Source: Thermogutta sp039793925
GTDB taxonomy: Bacteria; Planctomycetota; Planctomycetia; Pirellulales; Thermoguttaceae
NCBI RefSeq assembly: GCF_039793925.1
Contig: NZ_JBAMME010000130.1
Location: 1 to 64,000, forward strand
Reading direction: 5' to 3'
DNA: 64,000 nucleotides
A program made the position numbers and the translations under genes. How positions within the stretch are numbered: the first letter of the stretch is position 1; every line of letters begins with the position of its first letter. The notes under the pieces are model-generated. The model was not told the DNA's origin. It saw only the letters and a program-made list of their open reading frames with translations, and searched no databases. Positions 46,432-55,430 of the stretch are shown here, in pieces.

Positions 46432-47022
46432 TCATTCCATTCGCCGTCTGGCAAGGTAGGCCGCCCCTACCATGACCACTACCAGGTGGAGGGACACTAA
46501 CTCGAAGGGCAAAATATAGCCGTCCCTAGTCGTTTGGTCTAACGCACTCTGCCGCTCCGATCCATTCACTCCATCGACCTGCGGACGGACCCCTACTAAC
46601 GCAAGGCCAAGATCCGTCGCCGAGACGACTTCAGCCTTCGTCGCTTTTGTCTCCAATGACAATTGGGCCGATTTTAAATGCCCATAAGCCCAGGCAGATT
46701 GCAGCAGTATGGTGGCGAGGGGGGCCGCGAGCAAGATGGCAATGACCCACTGGTCGGCGGTGGTCCGCATTCGCACGAAGGTCAGGCGAGCCGTGAGCAT
46801 CACGCCGAACGCGAGCAGCACGACCGTCCCGCCGACATAAATCATGATTTGCATGGCGCCAAGGAACTCTGCACCGGCCAGAAAAAACAGTCCAGCAACG
46901 GCACTCAGTGCGAGAATGAGGCCGACCGCCGCGTGCACAATGTGCGGCGTTATGACCACGAGCAGAGCGCCCGCCACAGCCAGGGCAGCCAATAACCAAA
47001 AGAAAACAGCGATCGCGTCCAT
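46432..47022 (-). CDS. nuoJ: NADH-quinone oxidoreductase subunit J
   Basis: Membrane subunit of complex I, 196 aa, with five helices. The first half carries the family pattern VHAAVGLILALSAVAGLFFL, then GAEFLGAMQIMIYVGGTVVL. The conserved helix with a pi-bulge (GAEFLGAMQIMIYVGG) is clear. A hydrophilic loop before the last helix (near 125-165) is longer than usual. It begins 13 bases after nuoH. Confidence 0.94.
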   Translation of the reverse strand: MDAIAVFFWLLAALAVAGALLVVITPHIVHAAVGLILALSAVAGLFFLAGAEFLGAMQIMIYVGGTVVLLAFGVMLTARLTFVRMRTTADQWVIAILLAAPLATILLQSAWAYGHLKSAQLSLETKATKAEVVSATDLGLALVGVRPQVDGVNGSERQSALDQTTRDGYILPFELVSLHLVVVMVGAAYLARRRME

Positions 47023-47035
47023 AACGAGTATCTGA

Positions 47036-48205
47036 CTAATGTTCTGCCATGATTTTTACAACGTAAACAATAAACTCGCCAGTTTCCGTTTTAGGATGTC
47101 CAATGCCCAGGACTCCGTCTGGAAATGCCAGCATCCAAATCGTGACTCCGACGAAGCACAGTGCTGTTAGCGGAAAGCAATATTTCCAGCACATACTCAA
47201 TATTTGGTCGATTCTTAGCCGCGGAAGTGTCCAGCGAAGGGCCATCATGAAGAGAATGCCGCTCACACACTTCATAAGAAAGTTGATCGCGCCGAGAAAA
47301 TGGCCAAAGAAGCCTGCCCAGGGACCGACAGCCTCCGTCAAGCCGAGAATAGAGGCCAACGGAATCGGCCCATTCCAGCCGCCCAAAAACAAGATGGCTC
47401 CCAAACCACTCACTGCGGCCATGGCCGCGTATTCGCCCATATAAAAGACGCTCCAGCGAAATCCGGAATACTCCGTGTGAAACCCGGCGACCAGCTCGCT
47501 CTCCGCTTCAGCCAGGTCGAATGGTGCCCGATTGGTTCCAGCTACGGCACACGTCACGAAGATCCAGAACGCCACGAAGGTGAATGGATCATGAAAAACA
47601 AACCAATTCCAGAACCAACCCCGCTGCGCTTCGCCGATGGCCACCAGGTCCATGCTTCCTGCCAGAAGAATGGGAATCAGGGCCGCAAAAGTCAGGGGAA
47701 CTTCGTAACTCACCACCTGTGCAGCTTCGCGCATCGCCCCCAAGAAGGACCATTTTGACCCGGAAGCATAGCCTGCCAGAATAATTCCGAAGACTTCCAG
47801 GCCGAGCACCGCCAGGATAAAGAAAGCCGCAGTGTTGAGTCGTTGGGCCACCCAGCCATCCGAAAACGGCATGGCCATAAAGACGGCAAAAGCAGGAGCA
47901 AAGGCGAGATAGGGCGCTATCCTGAATAATATTCGATCGGCATTCAGAGGGATAATGTCCTCTTTAGTAAGGAGTTTCAGGCCATCCGCCACGGGCTGGA
48001 GCCAGCCGAATCGTCCCCCCACCCGTGTGGGTCCCAATCGATCCTGAATTCGCCCTGCCACTTTGCGCTCTGCCCAGGTGGCGGCCGCCACCAGCGTCAT
48101 GACCACGGCCAGGAGCAAGGCGACCTGGAGCAAAGCTACGCCGACTGTGACGAACCAAGCACTGGTCGCACTTATCTGCAGCCAGTGAGCGACAATTTCG
48201 TCCAT
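47036..48205 (-). CDS. nuoH: NADH-quinone oxidoreductase subunit H
   Basis: Quinone-site membrane subunit of complex I, 389 aa with eight helices. Signatures: AERKVAGRIQDRLGPTRVG (cytoplasmic loop at the quinone channel), LQPVADGLKLLTKEDI, TNRAPFDLAEAESELVAGFH and EYSGFRWSVFYMGEYAAM. All conserved acidic residues of the E-channel seem retained. Length is a little over the usual 330-350. A 122-base AT-rich gap separates it from nuoD and could hold a promoter. Confidence 0.96.
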   Translation of the reverse strand: MDEIVAHWLQISATSAWFVTVGVALLQVALLLAVVMTLVAAATWAERKVAGRIQDRLGPTRVGGRFGWLQPVADGLKLLTKEDIIPLNADRILFRIAPYLAFAPAFAVFMAMPFSDGWVAQRLNTAAFFILAVLGLEVFGIILAGYASGSKWSFLGAMREAAQVVSYEVPLTFAALIPILLAGSMDLVAIGEAQRGWFWNWFVFHDPFTFVAFWIFVTCAVAGTNRAPFDLAEAESELVAGFHTEYSGFRWSVFYMGEYAAMAAVSGLGAILFLGGWNGPIPLASILGLTEAVGPWAGFFGHFLGAINFLMKCVSGILFMMALRWTLPRLRIDQILSMCWKYCFPLTALCFVGVTIWMLAFPDGVLGIGHPKTETGEFIVYVVKIMAEH

Positions 48206-48327
48206 ATATCACCCAATTACTTGCTTCTGAATTTCCTATCAGAGCAAATAAGATTTACACTATTAAAACTTTTTAAAAAAACACCCAACATCACCAAACA
48301 GATGTCTTTCACCTTATTCCTCAATCG

Positions 48328-49533
48328 CTATCGATCGACTTCTCCCAGGACAATATCAAGGGAACCAATGATTGCCGGCACGTCCGCCACCAGACAGCCC
48401 CGACACAGTTTTGGCAGGACGGAGAGATTGCAGAAACTGCTGCTGCGGGCCCGAACGCGCCAGGGAATTGCCTCGCCCAAACTCACGATCATGAATCCCA
48501 TCTGTCCCTTAGGGCACTCCGTTTCCAGATACACTTCGCCGGGCGGCAATTTCTGGTTCAGTTTGATCGGCTTGCCGATATCGCCCTCGGCTGCGCGGTA
48601 TTTTTCGATGGCCTGACGGACTAATTTAACCGACTGCACGACCTCGACCATTCGAACAAAAAACCGGTGCCAGCAATCGCCAAGCACGGTTTCCCGCGGG
48701 ACCTCTGGACAGGGACCAGGATAACGCCCGTCCTTACACACGGCGACATCGAATTGATATCCCTCATACATGCGGGTATAGAAGGGATCGCCATCCCGGC
48801 GCAGATCCCAATCCACTCCACTCCCGCGTAGCACAGGCCCTGTGCATCCGTGATCGATGGCCATCTCCGGAGGCAGCACCCCTACACCGGCCGTCCGTTT
48901 GATAAAAATGTGATTTACTGAAAGAAGTTCATGGAGGTCGTCGATGACGGGCTCAAACTGATCCAGGAACTTTTCGCACTCCTCCAGCCAGCCCGGCGGT
49001 AGATCGGCCATGAGACCACCCACCGTTATGTAGCTGTACGTCAGACGGGCACCGCAGACTGCTTCAAAGAGATTGAGTATTTTCTCCCGTTCTCGGAAGC
49101 AATACATGAAAGGGGTAAAACTACCCAAATCCAGTCCATACGTCCCCGCCGCAACAAGGTGGCTGGCAATACGCCCCAGCTCCACAATGAGCACCCGAAG
49201 GTGTCGCGCCTTTTCCGTGACCTGAAGTCCCAATAGTTTCTCCACCGTCAGGGCCCAGCCCAGGTTCATATTCATCCCCGCCAGATAGTCCATTCTGTCG
49301 GTGTAGGGAATCCATTGTCGCGGGGTGACGTTTTCTCCGATCTTTTCGGCACACCGATGGAGATAACCAATATACGGTGTCGCCTCCAGGACGAGTTCCC
49401 CGTCGGTCCGCAGCACAACCCTTAGCACACCATGTGTGCTGGGGTGCTGGGGTCCCATGTTGATGAGGAGCTCTTCTGTTCGGAGCTCCCCTTCCGATTC
49501 CTGTTGCTGACGCTGAAGTTCAGCTTCGGCCAT
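48328..49533 (-). CDS. nuoD: NADH-quinone oxidoreductase subunit D
   Basis: The 49-kDa hydrogenase-like subunit that lines the quinone cavity, 401 aa. The start region NMGPQHPSTHGVLRVVLRTD holds the quinone-binding His, and GYLHRCAEKIGE, NMNLGWALTVEKLLG and TGPVLRGSGVDWDLRRD follow in order. The C-terminal half ends normally (EVYLETECPKGQMGF, then DIVLGEVDR). It is not fused to nuoC. The 182-base gap to the nuoC stop contains a 10-N scaffold gap. Confidence 0.96.
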   Translation of the reverse strand: MAEAELQRQQQESEGELRTEELLINMGPQHPSTHGVLRVVLRTDGELVLEATPYIGYLHRCAEKIGENVTPRQWIPYTDRMDYLAGMNMNLGWALTVEKLLGLQVTEKARHLRVLIVELGRIASHLVAAGTYGLDLGSFTPFMYCFREREKILNLFEAVCGARLTYSYITVGGLMADLPPGWLEECEKFLDQFEPVIDDLHELLSVNHIFIKRTAGVGVLPPEMAIDHGCTGPVLRGSGVDWDLRRDGDPFYTRMYEGYQFDVAVCKDGRYPGPCPEVPRETVLGDCWHRFFVRMVEVVQSVKLVRQAIEKYRAAEGDIGKPIKLNQKLPPGEVYLETECPKGQMGFMIVSLGEAIPWRVRARSSSFCNLSVLPKLCRGCLVADVPAIIGSLDIVLGEVDR

Positions 49534-49704
49534 GGGTATTTACAAACTCATGAGGGTCCTGACAGCCGCTTGAAATGGACCGCTCGGCGATTCAGGAAAT
49601 TGCATCGTTCTAAACCGCTGCGTCGGTCGACTGCCCACTACTGTCGAAACTCGACCCGGTCCTTTTCTCCTCGGCTGCCTCGTCAACTCGAAATTCTTCA
49701 CTCA

Positions 49705-49714
49705 NNNNNNNNNN
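49705..49714. other. scaffold gap (10 N) between nuoC and nuoD
   Basis: Ten undetermined bases two positions before the nuoC stop codon. A round number of Ns usually marks a gap of unknown length, so sequence may be missing between nuoC and nuoD. Both neighbouring coding sequences are complete. Confidence 0.95.
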
Positions 49715-49715
49715 C

Positions 49716-50246
49716 TCACCGAACTCGGATTCCGTGGTACTCTTTGGGCATTTGATAATCCTTGCGGAGCGGGTGCCCAATCCAGTCCTCGGGGCAGAGG
49801 ATGCGTCGCAAATCGGGATGTCCGACGAATTCCACGCCGGAGAGGTCATATACCTCCCGTTCATGCCATTCTGCCGCGCTCCAGATTTGGCTCACCGTTG
49901 GGACCCGCGGCAACCGTCCTTCTACGTCGTCTTCCCACCGGGGCAGCATCACCTTGAGAACGAGTCGATGCCGCTTGCTGAGCGACGACAGGTGGTAAAT
50001 CAACTCCAGATGTGGTTGAAAGGGAGCCTTGGCCGCTTTTTTGGGATCTGTTTCGAGGTAATCCACCGCTGTGATGCAGTGGAGCATCTCGAACTGAAGC
50101 TCTGGATCGTCGCGGAGGAAACGGCACACCTCCGCAAGTTTTTCTCGTGCGACTTCAATCCACGGATCGATTGCCTGCACATTGCTCAGGCGGACAGCCT
50201 CCCCGAATTGTTCCTGAAGTCGTCCAAATATCGGCTCAATATCCAT
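49716..50246 (-). CDS. nuoC: NADH-quinone oxidoreductase subunit C
   Basis: The 30-kDa hydrophilic subunit of complex I, 176 aa. The family signature region WSAAEWHEREVYDLSGVEF, followed by GHPDLRRILCPEDWIGHPLR and KDYQMPKEYHGI, is intact, as is the LHCITAVDYLETD segment. It is full length despite the N-run just beyond its stop. It starts 63 bases after nuoA; nuoB, usually between them, is absent here. Confidence 0.95.
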   Translation of the reverse strand: MDIEPIFGRLQEQFGEAVRLSNVQAIDPWIEVAREKLAEVCRFLRDDPELQFEMLHCITAVDYLETDPKKAAKAPFQPHLELIYHLSSLSKRHRLVLKVMLPRWEDDVEGRLPRVPTVSQIWSAAEWHEREVYDLSGVEFVGHPDLRRILCPEDWIGHPLRKDYQMPKEYHGIRVR

Positions 50247-50309
50247 TGGTCTACCAGATCCCGATTCTTGCCTGTGCGTTTCTGCTGCCCTTCCCTGCGC
50301 GTGCCCTGT

Positions 50310-50960
50310 TCATGTTTCACCTACAAGCATGGAAAGACCCCCTGTCTTTCGCGGTGAAACTTCAGGGCGTGAAATCGCCTCCCCAGGAAGAGCCCGAATC
50401 CACTCCAGATCCCCCCGATACCACAAATATGCGAATCCAACCAGGAGGATGCCAAAGAACACAAGCACATCGACCAATGCCATCCACATCAGGCGGTTGC
50501 CGAATTCCCGGATGACCTCCCGGTTTTCGCCTTGGAGGGGACCGATTCCCTCGCCGCTTGTCTGGGAGGGTGGCCTCCTCTCCCCCGATTGGGCGCGCTC
50601 TGAGGACGTTTGATCACCTGCGCGTCGAAACGCCAATTCTTCTAGCCGCGCTTCCAGGGCCTTATTGGACACACTCGCGCTTCGCAGGTGGCTGGCTTTT
50701 CCGAAGACCACCGCCCATGGGAAAAAGACGGCCACTTCCACATCGAAAATGAGAAACACCAACGCTATCACGTAGAACCGCAAGTCAAACTGAACATCAG
50801 CCGGTCCGACGGAAGGTTCCCCGCACTCATACGTTTGAAGCTTCTCAGGAGTGGGACGATTAGGACGTAATAATTTCCCAAGCAATAGGCCGCCGAAAAC
50901 AACGGCCACAGCAGCCCCCATGAAAAGCAGCAAGTATCCAACAACAAATGCCGGTGTCAT
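50310..50960 (-). CDS. nuoA: NADH-quinone oxidoreductase subunit A
   Basis: Membrane subunit of complex I near the quinone site. TECG-type loop PEKLQTYECGEPSVGPADVQ and the second helix RFYVIALVFLIFDVEVAVFF (conserved acidic residues) identify it. The product is 216 aa, well above the usual 120-140, because about 70 hydrophilic residues (SGERRPPSQTSGEGIGPLQG within) lie between helix 2 and helix 3, plus a polar tail of about 35. First gene of the visible operon. Confidence 0.94.
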   Translation of the reverse strand: MTPAFVVGYLLLFMGAAVAVVFGGLLLGKLLRPNRPTPEKLQTYECGEPSVGPADVQFDLRFYVIALVFLIFDVEVAVFFPWAVVFGKASHLRSASVSNKALEARLEELAFRRAGDQTSSERAQSGERRPPSQTSGEGIGPLQGENREVIREFGNRLMWMALVDVLVFFGILLVGFAYLWYRGDLEWIRALPGEAISRPEVSPRKTGGLSMLVGET

Positions 50961-51013
50961 CGTACTGTTGCAACACGTAGGAAATTTAGTCCAAGTGCAC
51001 TGTGAAAAAATTC

Positions 51014-51041
51014 ATTGTAATGTGTTCCATGGGGCGTGCAA
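51014..51041 (-). promoter_or_regulatory. candidate sigma-70-like promoter of the nuoA operon
   Basis: On the minus strand TTGCAC (51041-51036) and TACAAT (51019-51014) are 16 bases apart, about 53 bases upstream of the nuoA ATG. The -10 box matches five of six consensus bases; the -35 box only three. Confidence 0.3.
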
Positions 51042-51376
51042 TCGATTGGCCCAGAGAAGTCAACTTTCGTCCAAGCTCGGCTTCTCGGCGCACTCGAACC
51101 TACTCGCGAACGCGCCCCGATCGCCGGAACATGGCGCTCTAGGCCGCCCCACGCGCATGGTCGCAGTCCAGGATGTTACGACACAAGCGGCGCAAATTTC
51201 GGCTGCTTAGGTCTTCCCTGTCCGCAAATTGAACACGTGCGAGGCAAATTTACGGCAACCAGATCACCAAAGATTAGCGCCGGTTGAGGAGACAGCCCCA
51301 CTCTTGAGTGAGGCGCATTCATGGTTTTGATGATCCAACCGCACGTATGCTCCCTCTCAGCACTCATGTTTGTCGA
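51042..51376. other. gene-free stretch between nuoA and the glycosidase gene
   Basis: With the promoter region the gap is 416 bases (50961-51376). No coding frame, RNA gene or terminator hairpin was recognised. Confidence 0.4.
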
Positions 51377-52360
51377 TTATTGCCAATCCACAAGATTCGT
51401 GCTTCGCAGGAGGAAAAAGCTCACATGACCTGTCAGATCTTCTCCCTGAAACAGCATGTGGTATACCCCGGGTTGCGTCAGATTTTCGAGGACCACGGGT
51501 GCTCCGAATCTGCGGCTGGACTCTGGAAAAACTTTGACGCGACACAGTCCTTTCTTCTCCCAATGGATGAGATCGTCGCTAACAGCGTACGCGATCTTTT
51601 GATACCGGAGACTTGCAGAATAAAGCATGAGCCATTTTCCAGCATGCCGGAAAACCCAGTTGTTCTCATTCCCATCCGGTTGTTCGTAGGGTTGGTCGGC
51701 AGCGATCACGGGGGCATCAGGGGAGAGGTCCGTCCAGTGCTTGAGGTCGTCGCTCACAGCAAGGCCAATGAGGTTATGACCGGATTTCCGGCCCCATCGT
51801 GTCGATCCCGTGTAGAAAAGGTAGTAACGCCCGTCCCATGGGATCAATAGTGGATCAATTGTGCGCCCATCGATGTTCCATTTGTTTTCTGGGCCAGTAT
51901 TGAAAAGGAATTCGGGTTCTGACCAGTGAACCAAATCCCGAGAGCGCGCGATGCACAGGTAATGGGGGAACCGCCCGTACTGCTGATAGCACAGGATCCA
52001 CTCATCTCCTACTCGAATGACGTTGCCCGGTGAGGCATAGCCGCTCGGCGAAATCAACCTGATCGGTTCAAAGTGGATGAAATCCTCCGTTGCCGATTGT
52101 CCGATGTGCCAGGTGACATTCTTCGGATCGTAATACGTGAACCAAAGATGCACCCTACCATCAAGGACCAGCGCCGCCGGATCACGCAGATGAATGTCGG
52201 GAAGCCGCCAGACAGGATTTTGTATTTTTCCATAGTCAAACTTGGGAAGAGCACCCTCCGCGCAGACCCCGTGACTGCGTCCGACAAGACCACCACCCAC
52301 GAGCATTGATGCTGTGAAATCGCGGAGAGTCCGTAACATCTGGCGGCGTTTCATCACCAT
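51377..52360 (-). CDS. exported five-bladed beta-propeller glycosidase (GH43-like)
   Basis: A 327-residue protein with an N-terminal export signal of twin-arginine character (MKRRQMLRTLRDF, then a hydrophobic stretch ASMLVGGGLVG). The mature part is a beta propeller with repeated blades: HLRDPAALVLDGRVHLWFTY (Asp typical of the GH43 base), TIDPLLIPWDGRYYLFYTGS and GAPVVLENLTQPGVYHMLFQ. Family GH43 or a neighbouring propeller family (GH32, GH117, GH130) fits; the substrate cannot be read. Start: the ATGs at 52360 and 52354 are plausible; neither has a strong ribosome binding site. It lies between nuoA and the nuoI-DUF2203 pair, with no evident functional link. Confidence 0.72.
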   Translation of the reverse strand: MVMKRRQMLRTLRDFTASMLVGGGLVGRSHGVCAEGALPKFDYGKIQNPVWRLPDIHLRDPAALVLDGRVHLWFTYYDPKNVTWHIGQSATEDFIHFEPIRLISPSGYASPGNVIRVGDEWILCYQQYGRFPHYLCIARSRDLVHWSEPEFLFNTGPENKWNIDGRTIDPLLIPWDGRYYLFYTGSTRWGRKSGHNLIGLAVSDDLKHWTDLSPDAPVIAADQPYEQPDGNENNWVFRHAGKWLMLYSASLRYQKIAYAVSDDLIHWEKKGLCRVKVFPESSRRFGAPVVLENLTQPGVYHMLFQGEDLTGHVSFFLLRSTNLVDWQ

Positions 52361-52803
52361 GGCGACTTGTCCATGTGGCTCCCACTCCGGCTTCTGAAGC
52401 GCCATCCGTCTCGCTTTGCGAGGCCGAAACGACGATGAAAGACGTCACGTCCTACCGTGCCCGATTGCCTTTCCATAAACAACCATTCGTGTACAGATTT
52501 CGTGAGTGTACCATCCCAGCCAGCAAAAGCCAGGGGCCGAGCGCGTCGATTTGGGCAGCGCTCAACCGCTAGAGACAAGCCAACGGCTATCTTGGGGAAA
52601 AGTGAAATCGTCGCGGAAATGTGTGCGGCCAGGAGAAAAACCGTGGTGCACCTAGGCCCGCATAGAGTGACTCGGCCGAGCTGGCCGGGAAAATCCTAAC
52701 TTCGGGAGGCGCGATGTATCGAGAGAGTCCAAGGCGTTCGGCCGCCATCAAAAAACGGCTTTGTCCGGGCTCGCTGCCCCATGGAGGAGGACGTTTTCAG
52801 TCA
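52361..52803. other. intergenic region without a recognisable gene
   Basis: 443 bases between the glycosidase gene and the DUF2203 gene. Only short frames without family resemblance; no hairpin terminator seen. Confidence 0.4.
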
Positions 52804-53268
52804 TCAAGTGGCGGAGGATTCGAACAACTCGCACACCGGTCGTCGGCCGGCAAAGCCCGCGTCAATTTCATGCCAGAACTCAATCTGAGGCTCGCCTAAA
52901 CGCCAGCAAAGGAAGATGTCGCGTCCACCGTACTGAGAATAGAAATCGATAATGCCTTCAACAGGGCTTTTCGTGATCGCTCCCAATGAGGCGAGCTCCT
53001 CCACCCACTCTTTGAGCCTTTCGAAGTCCCGTTGAATACCAGCCTCGATGTTGGCAAGTTCGTCCTTATAAAGGGGATGCCGTTCCCTCCTGGCAGCCGG
53101 GATTGCCGACAATCTTTCATATCGGGCTTGCAGATCTCGCGCCAGGTTGACCATACGGCGAACCAGCGGCTCGATTCGCGGAATTAACGCGTTGGCATCT
53201 TCCAGGGAAAGATAGATTTTGCGTTCCCCTCCCGATATTGAGCCTCGATTCTCATATGCTTCGCTCAT
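52804..53268 (-). CDS. DUF2203 family protein
   Basis: A 154-residue soluble protein. It opens with ISGGERKIYLSLEDANALIP, a helical middle part follows (LVRRMVNLARDLQARYERL), and the C-terminal block GIIDFYSQYGGRDIFLCWRL, then GEPQIEFWHEIDAGFAGRRP, is the diagnostic core of DUF2203. The function is unknown. It begins 51 bases after nuoI on the same strand, so the two are probably co-transcribed; no role in complex I is known for it. Confidence 0.85.
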   Translation of the reverse strand: MSEAYENRGSISGGERKIYLSLEDANALIPRIEPLVRRMVNLARDLQARYERLSAIPAARRERHPLYKDELANIEAGIQRDFERLKEWVEELASLGAITKSPVEGIIDFYSQYGGRDIFLCWRLGEPQIEFWHEIDAGFAGRRPVCELFESSAT

Positions 53269-53319
53269 AGGTGCTCTTTTTCATGGGTTTCGAGCAAAAA
53301 GGATGAGGTCGAGATTGCA

Positions 53320-53880
53320 TCATTGTGTCCCGCCGGGGCCTTCATCGACCGGCTCGGTGACATACTTGGAAAGGGCCACGGCAGTCGGATTCAACGTTGC
53401 CTGCCCCCAAGCAATTTCCAACGGCAACTTGGCGAAATCGACAAGGCAACCGTCTCGCAAATAACAACTCAAATCATACGTGGACCCCATGAAAATGCAG
53501 TCTACGGGACAGTTCTCCGTACAGAAGGCACAGAACATGCACTTCGTGTAGTCAATAACGAAAGCCGTCACTCGAAATCCTTTGCGGCCCGGCACACGTT
53601 CTTTCGTGATGTAGATGCAGTTGACCGGACAGTCTCTCGCGCAGCGGTCGCAACCTATGCAGGTCGTCAAATCGTACCTGTGAAACCCTCTGTATCGAGG
53701 AGTGACAACCGCAGGTTTTTCGGGATACTCATAAAGGTGAGTGAAGGTTCGGCGGCGAGGATTGTACGTACCAAACCACGTGCCAAGGGTCACCCGAAGG
53801 GCCTTGATCGTCGTCCAAACGGCACGTGCAATATTTGCCCACCAGCCGACGAAACCGATAGCTGCCTGAGTGATTGCCAT
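53320..53880 (-). CDS. nuoI: NADH-quinone oxidoreductase subunit I (2x[4Fe-4S])
   Basis: Ferredoxin-like subunit carrying clusters N6a and N6b of complex I, 186 aa. Two complete cluster motifs are present: CIGCDRCARDCPV and CMFCAFCTENCPV. The N-terminal amphipathic/membrane-touching region ARAVWTTIKALRVTLGTWFG and the following FTHLYEYPEKPAVVTPRYRG match NuoI. It is separated from nuoA by about 2.4 kb carrying DUF2203 and a glycosidase, an unusual split. Upstream (54111-54120) is a scaffold gap, so further nuo genes might have been lost there. Confidence 0.94.
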   Translation of the reverse strand: MAITQAAIGFVGWWANIARAVWTTIKALRVTLGTWFGTYNPRRRTFTHLYEYPEKPAVVTPRYRGFHRYDLTTCIGCDRCARDCPVNCIYITKERVPGRKGFRVTAFVIDYTKCMFCAFCTENCPVDCIFMGSTYDLSCYLRDGCLVDFAKLPLEIAWGQATLNPTAVALSKYVTEPVDEGPGGTQ

Positions 53881-54110
53881 AATTTATCGATTTCCTCCAG
53901 GCAACCTGATTTGCCCTGTCTGGCAGAAAATTGCAAAAAACTGCATTACAAACTCGATGCCGGATTCCTGTTGACCGAATTATAGAGCCGCTTGTTGGTG
54001 CTTGGCAACGAGTTCTGCTGTGGCGCCTTTTGTGTTGCGGAACGACAACCCAAAACTGTGCTGGGGTCGCTTTCTGTCCCAATGTACCGGGTGGTGAAGA
54101 CATCGACGGC

Positions 54111-54120
54111 NNNNNNNNNN
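54111..54120. other. scaffold gap (10 N) upstream of nuoI and csrA
   Basis: Ten undetermined bases in a 460-base gene-free stretch (53881-54340) between the divergent genes nuoI and csrA. If the gap is longer than 10 bases it could hide genes. Downstream of it, TTGATT and TAGAGT 17 bases apart (about 54216-54255) are a weak candidate csrA promoter. Confidence 0.9.
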
Positions 54121-54340
54121 TTTCAATAAAATTCTGCAAAAATATGTCTACTTGATGTCAGAAACAACGTGGGGTTCGGATCGTGATTCGTAAGAGCGCT
54201 TTTTCTCGGATGGGCACCCAATTTGCTTGATTTTCACCCAAGGACGAGTTAGAGTAGGATAAAGGGAAGGTGTGCGCGACGTATTTGGTGCCTCGGGCCG
54301 ATGATGCCTGAGCCCCCAGCAGCAAAGGAAGGAATGGAGG

Positions 54341-54580
54341 ATGCTGGTTCTCTCGCGGAAGAAAAACGAAAGTATCATTATCGACGACCAAATTGTGATT
54401 ATGGTCGTCGATATCCGGGGCGATCGCGTTCGCCTCGGGATCGAAGCCCCCAAGCATGTCACGGTGCATCGGCGGGAAGTGTACGAAATGATTCAGGCGG
54501 ACAAGAAGCGGGCGCAAGAGTCGACGGATACAGAAACCGCCTCAGATTCCGCACCTAGCGAACAAACCCCGGTGAAATGA
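54341..54580 (+). CDS. csrA: carbon storage regulator CsrA
   Basis: A small dimeric RNA-binding protein that blocks or stabilises target mRNAs at GGA sites. The 79-residue product has the canonical core MLVLSRKKNESIIIDDQIVI, then GDRVRLGIEAPKHVTVHRRE with the RNA-contacting Arg near 44. A Thr/Ser/Glu-rich tail of about 22 residues extends beyond the usual 60. The start has GGAGG directly upstream, and the leader contains several GGA triplets (AAGGAAGGAATGGAGG), so self-regulation is possible. No flagellar gene is adjacent. Confidence 0.95.
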   Translation: MLVLSRKKNESIIIDDQIVIMVVDIRGDRVRLGIEAPKHVTVHRREVYEMIQADKKRAQESTDTETASDSAPSEQTPVK

Positions 54581-54908
54581 GCTGCCTCGTTCCCGCCACG
54601 TGAGAATCCCACCTTGAGAACTCTTTTCTGTTTTCTCGGGTGCGCGTTCCGTGATGATTGGTCCGGCTAGGCACGACTGCCTTTTGTCTTCGGCTAAACT
54701 GGACAGCCTACCGAGAATTTGGCCGCGAACACTTGGTGAACTGGGATGGTCGTAGACGCAGTCATTGCCCATCGTTTTCACTGGGATCCGCCCGAAGCAC
54801 GCCTTCAAGAAACACGAGAATGGCCCACTTGGCCCAAAAATGCCGCCAATTGCAGTCACAGGCGGTTGACGCGACACCGCAAAGGCCTTAATAATTAGTT
54901 TCTACGAC
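54581..54908. other. intergenic region between csrA and tRNA-Glu
   Basis: 328 bases. No coding frame of note; a weak GAGAA...TTCTC fold near 54612-54640 is not a convincing terminator. Confidence 0.4.
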
Positions 54909-54982
54909 GGCCCCGTCGTCTAGCCAGGTTAGGACACAGGCCTTTCAAGCCTGTAGCACGGGTTCAAATCCCGTCGGGGTCG
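54909..54982 (+). tRNA. tRNA-Glu (anticodon TTC)
   Basis: The cloverleaf can be folded by eye: acceptor GGCCCCG pairs with CGGGGTC, the anticodon stem CAGGC/GCCTG encloses loop CTTTCAA with anticodon TTC, and the T arm is ACGGG-TTCAAAT-CCCGT. Discriminator G. The 3' CCA is not encoded (GCT follows), so it must be added after transcription. Confidence 0.96.
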
Positions 54983-55430
54983 CTAAATGGCCCACTCAGG
55001 CGTGTCGGTTACGCGCCAGAAGTGTCCCAAGCCCGCAGCTTCTCCGGGCTTCGTCAGAAATCTCGCTTTGTCGCCGCGGAAAGCTTGGCGAATTCTCAGG
55101 ACAGGGGTGCCGAGATCCGTGGCCCGTCTTCGATGGTGTTGCAAAGTCTTTACTTTCTGGGCGATCATCGAGGCGGTGCGCTTGCCTTGTGAATTTTTGG
55201 CACTTGTCACGCCCCCCTCCCGACTCCCCTCCTGATGCCCGCCCTAGCTGGATATCGGGCCCACCTGCGGAGTAGCCATGACCGCCGGCCGGCGTCCGCA
55301 CGAGTCCACGCGTGGAGCAATTCACAGGGCCAAGTTTAACTGGAGTGCCGACAAGTTGTGTTGCGTCTTTTCGCGCCGCGCCGATATTATTGCGTGGACA
55401 CGCCGACTCGCTATCTGCATGAGGCACTCC
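54983..55430. other. region between tRNA-Glu and the membrane protein gene
   Basis: 448 bases. The downstream frame is open from 55278, but its first 51 codons lack protein character and a ribosome binding site. No tRNA terminator could be placed with confidence. Confidence 0.35.

Noticed and set aside
49705..49714. Possible truncation of nuoC by the scaffold gap
   Set aside because: The nuoC stop codon lies two bases before the N-run on the coding side, and the C-terminus matches full-length NuoC.
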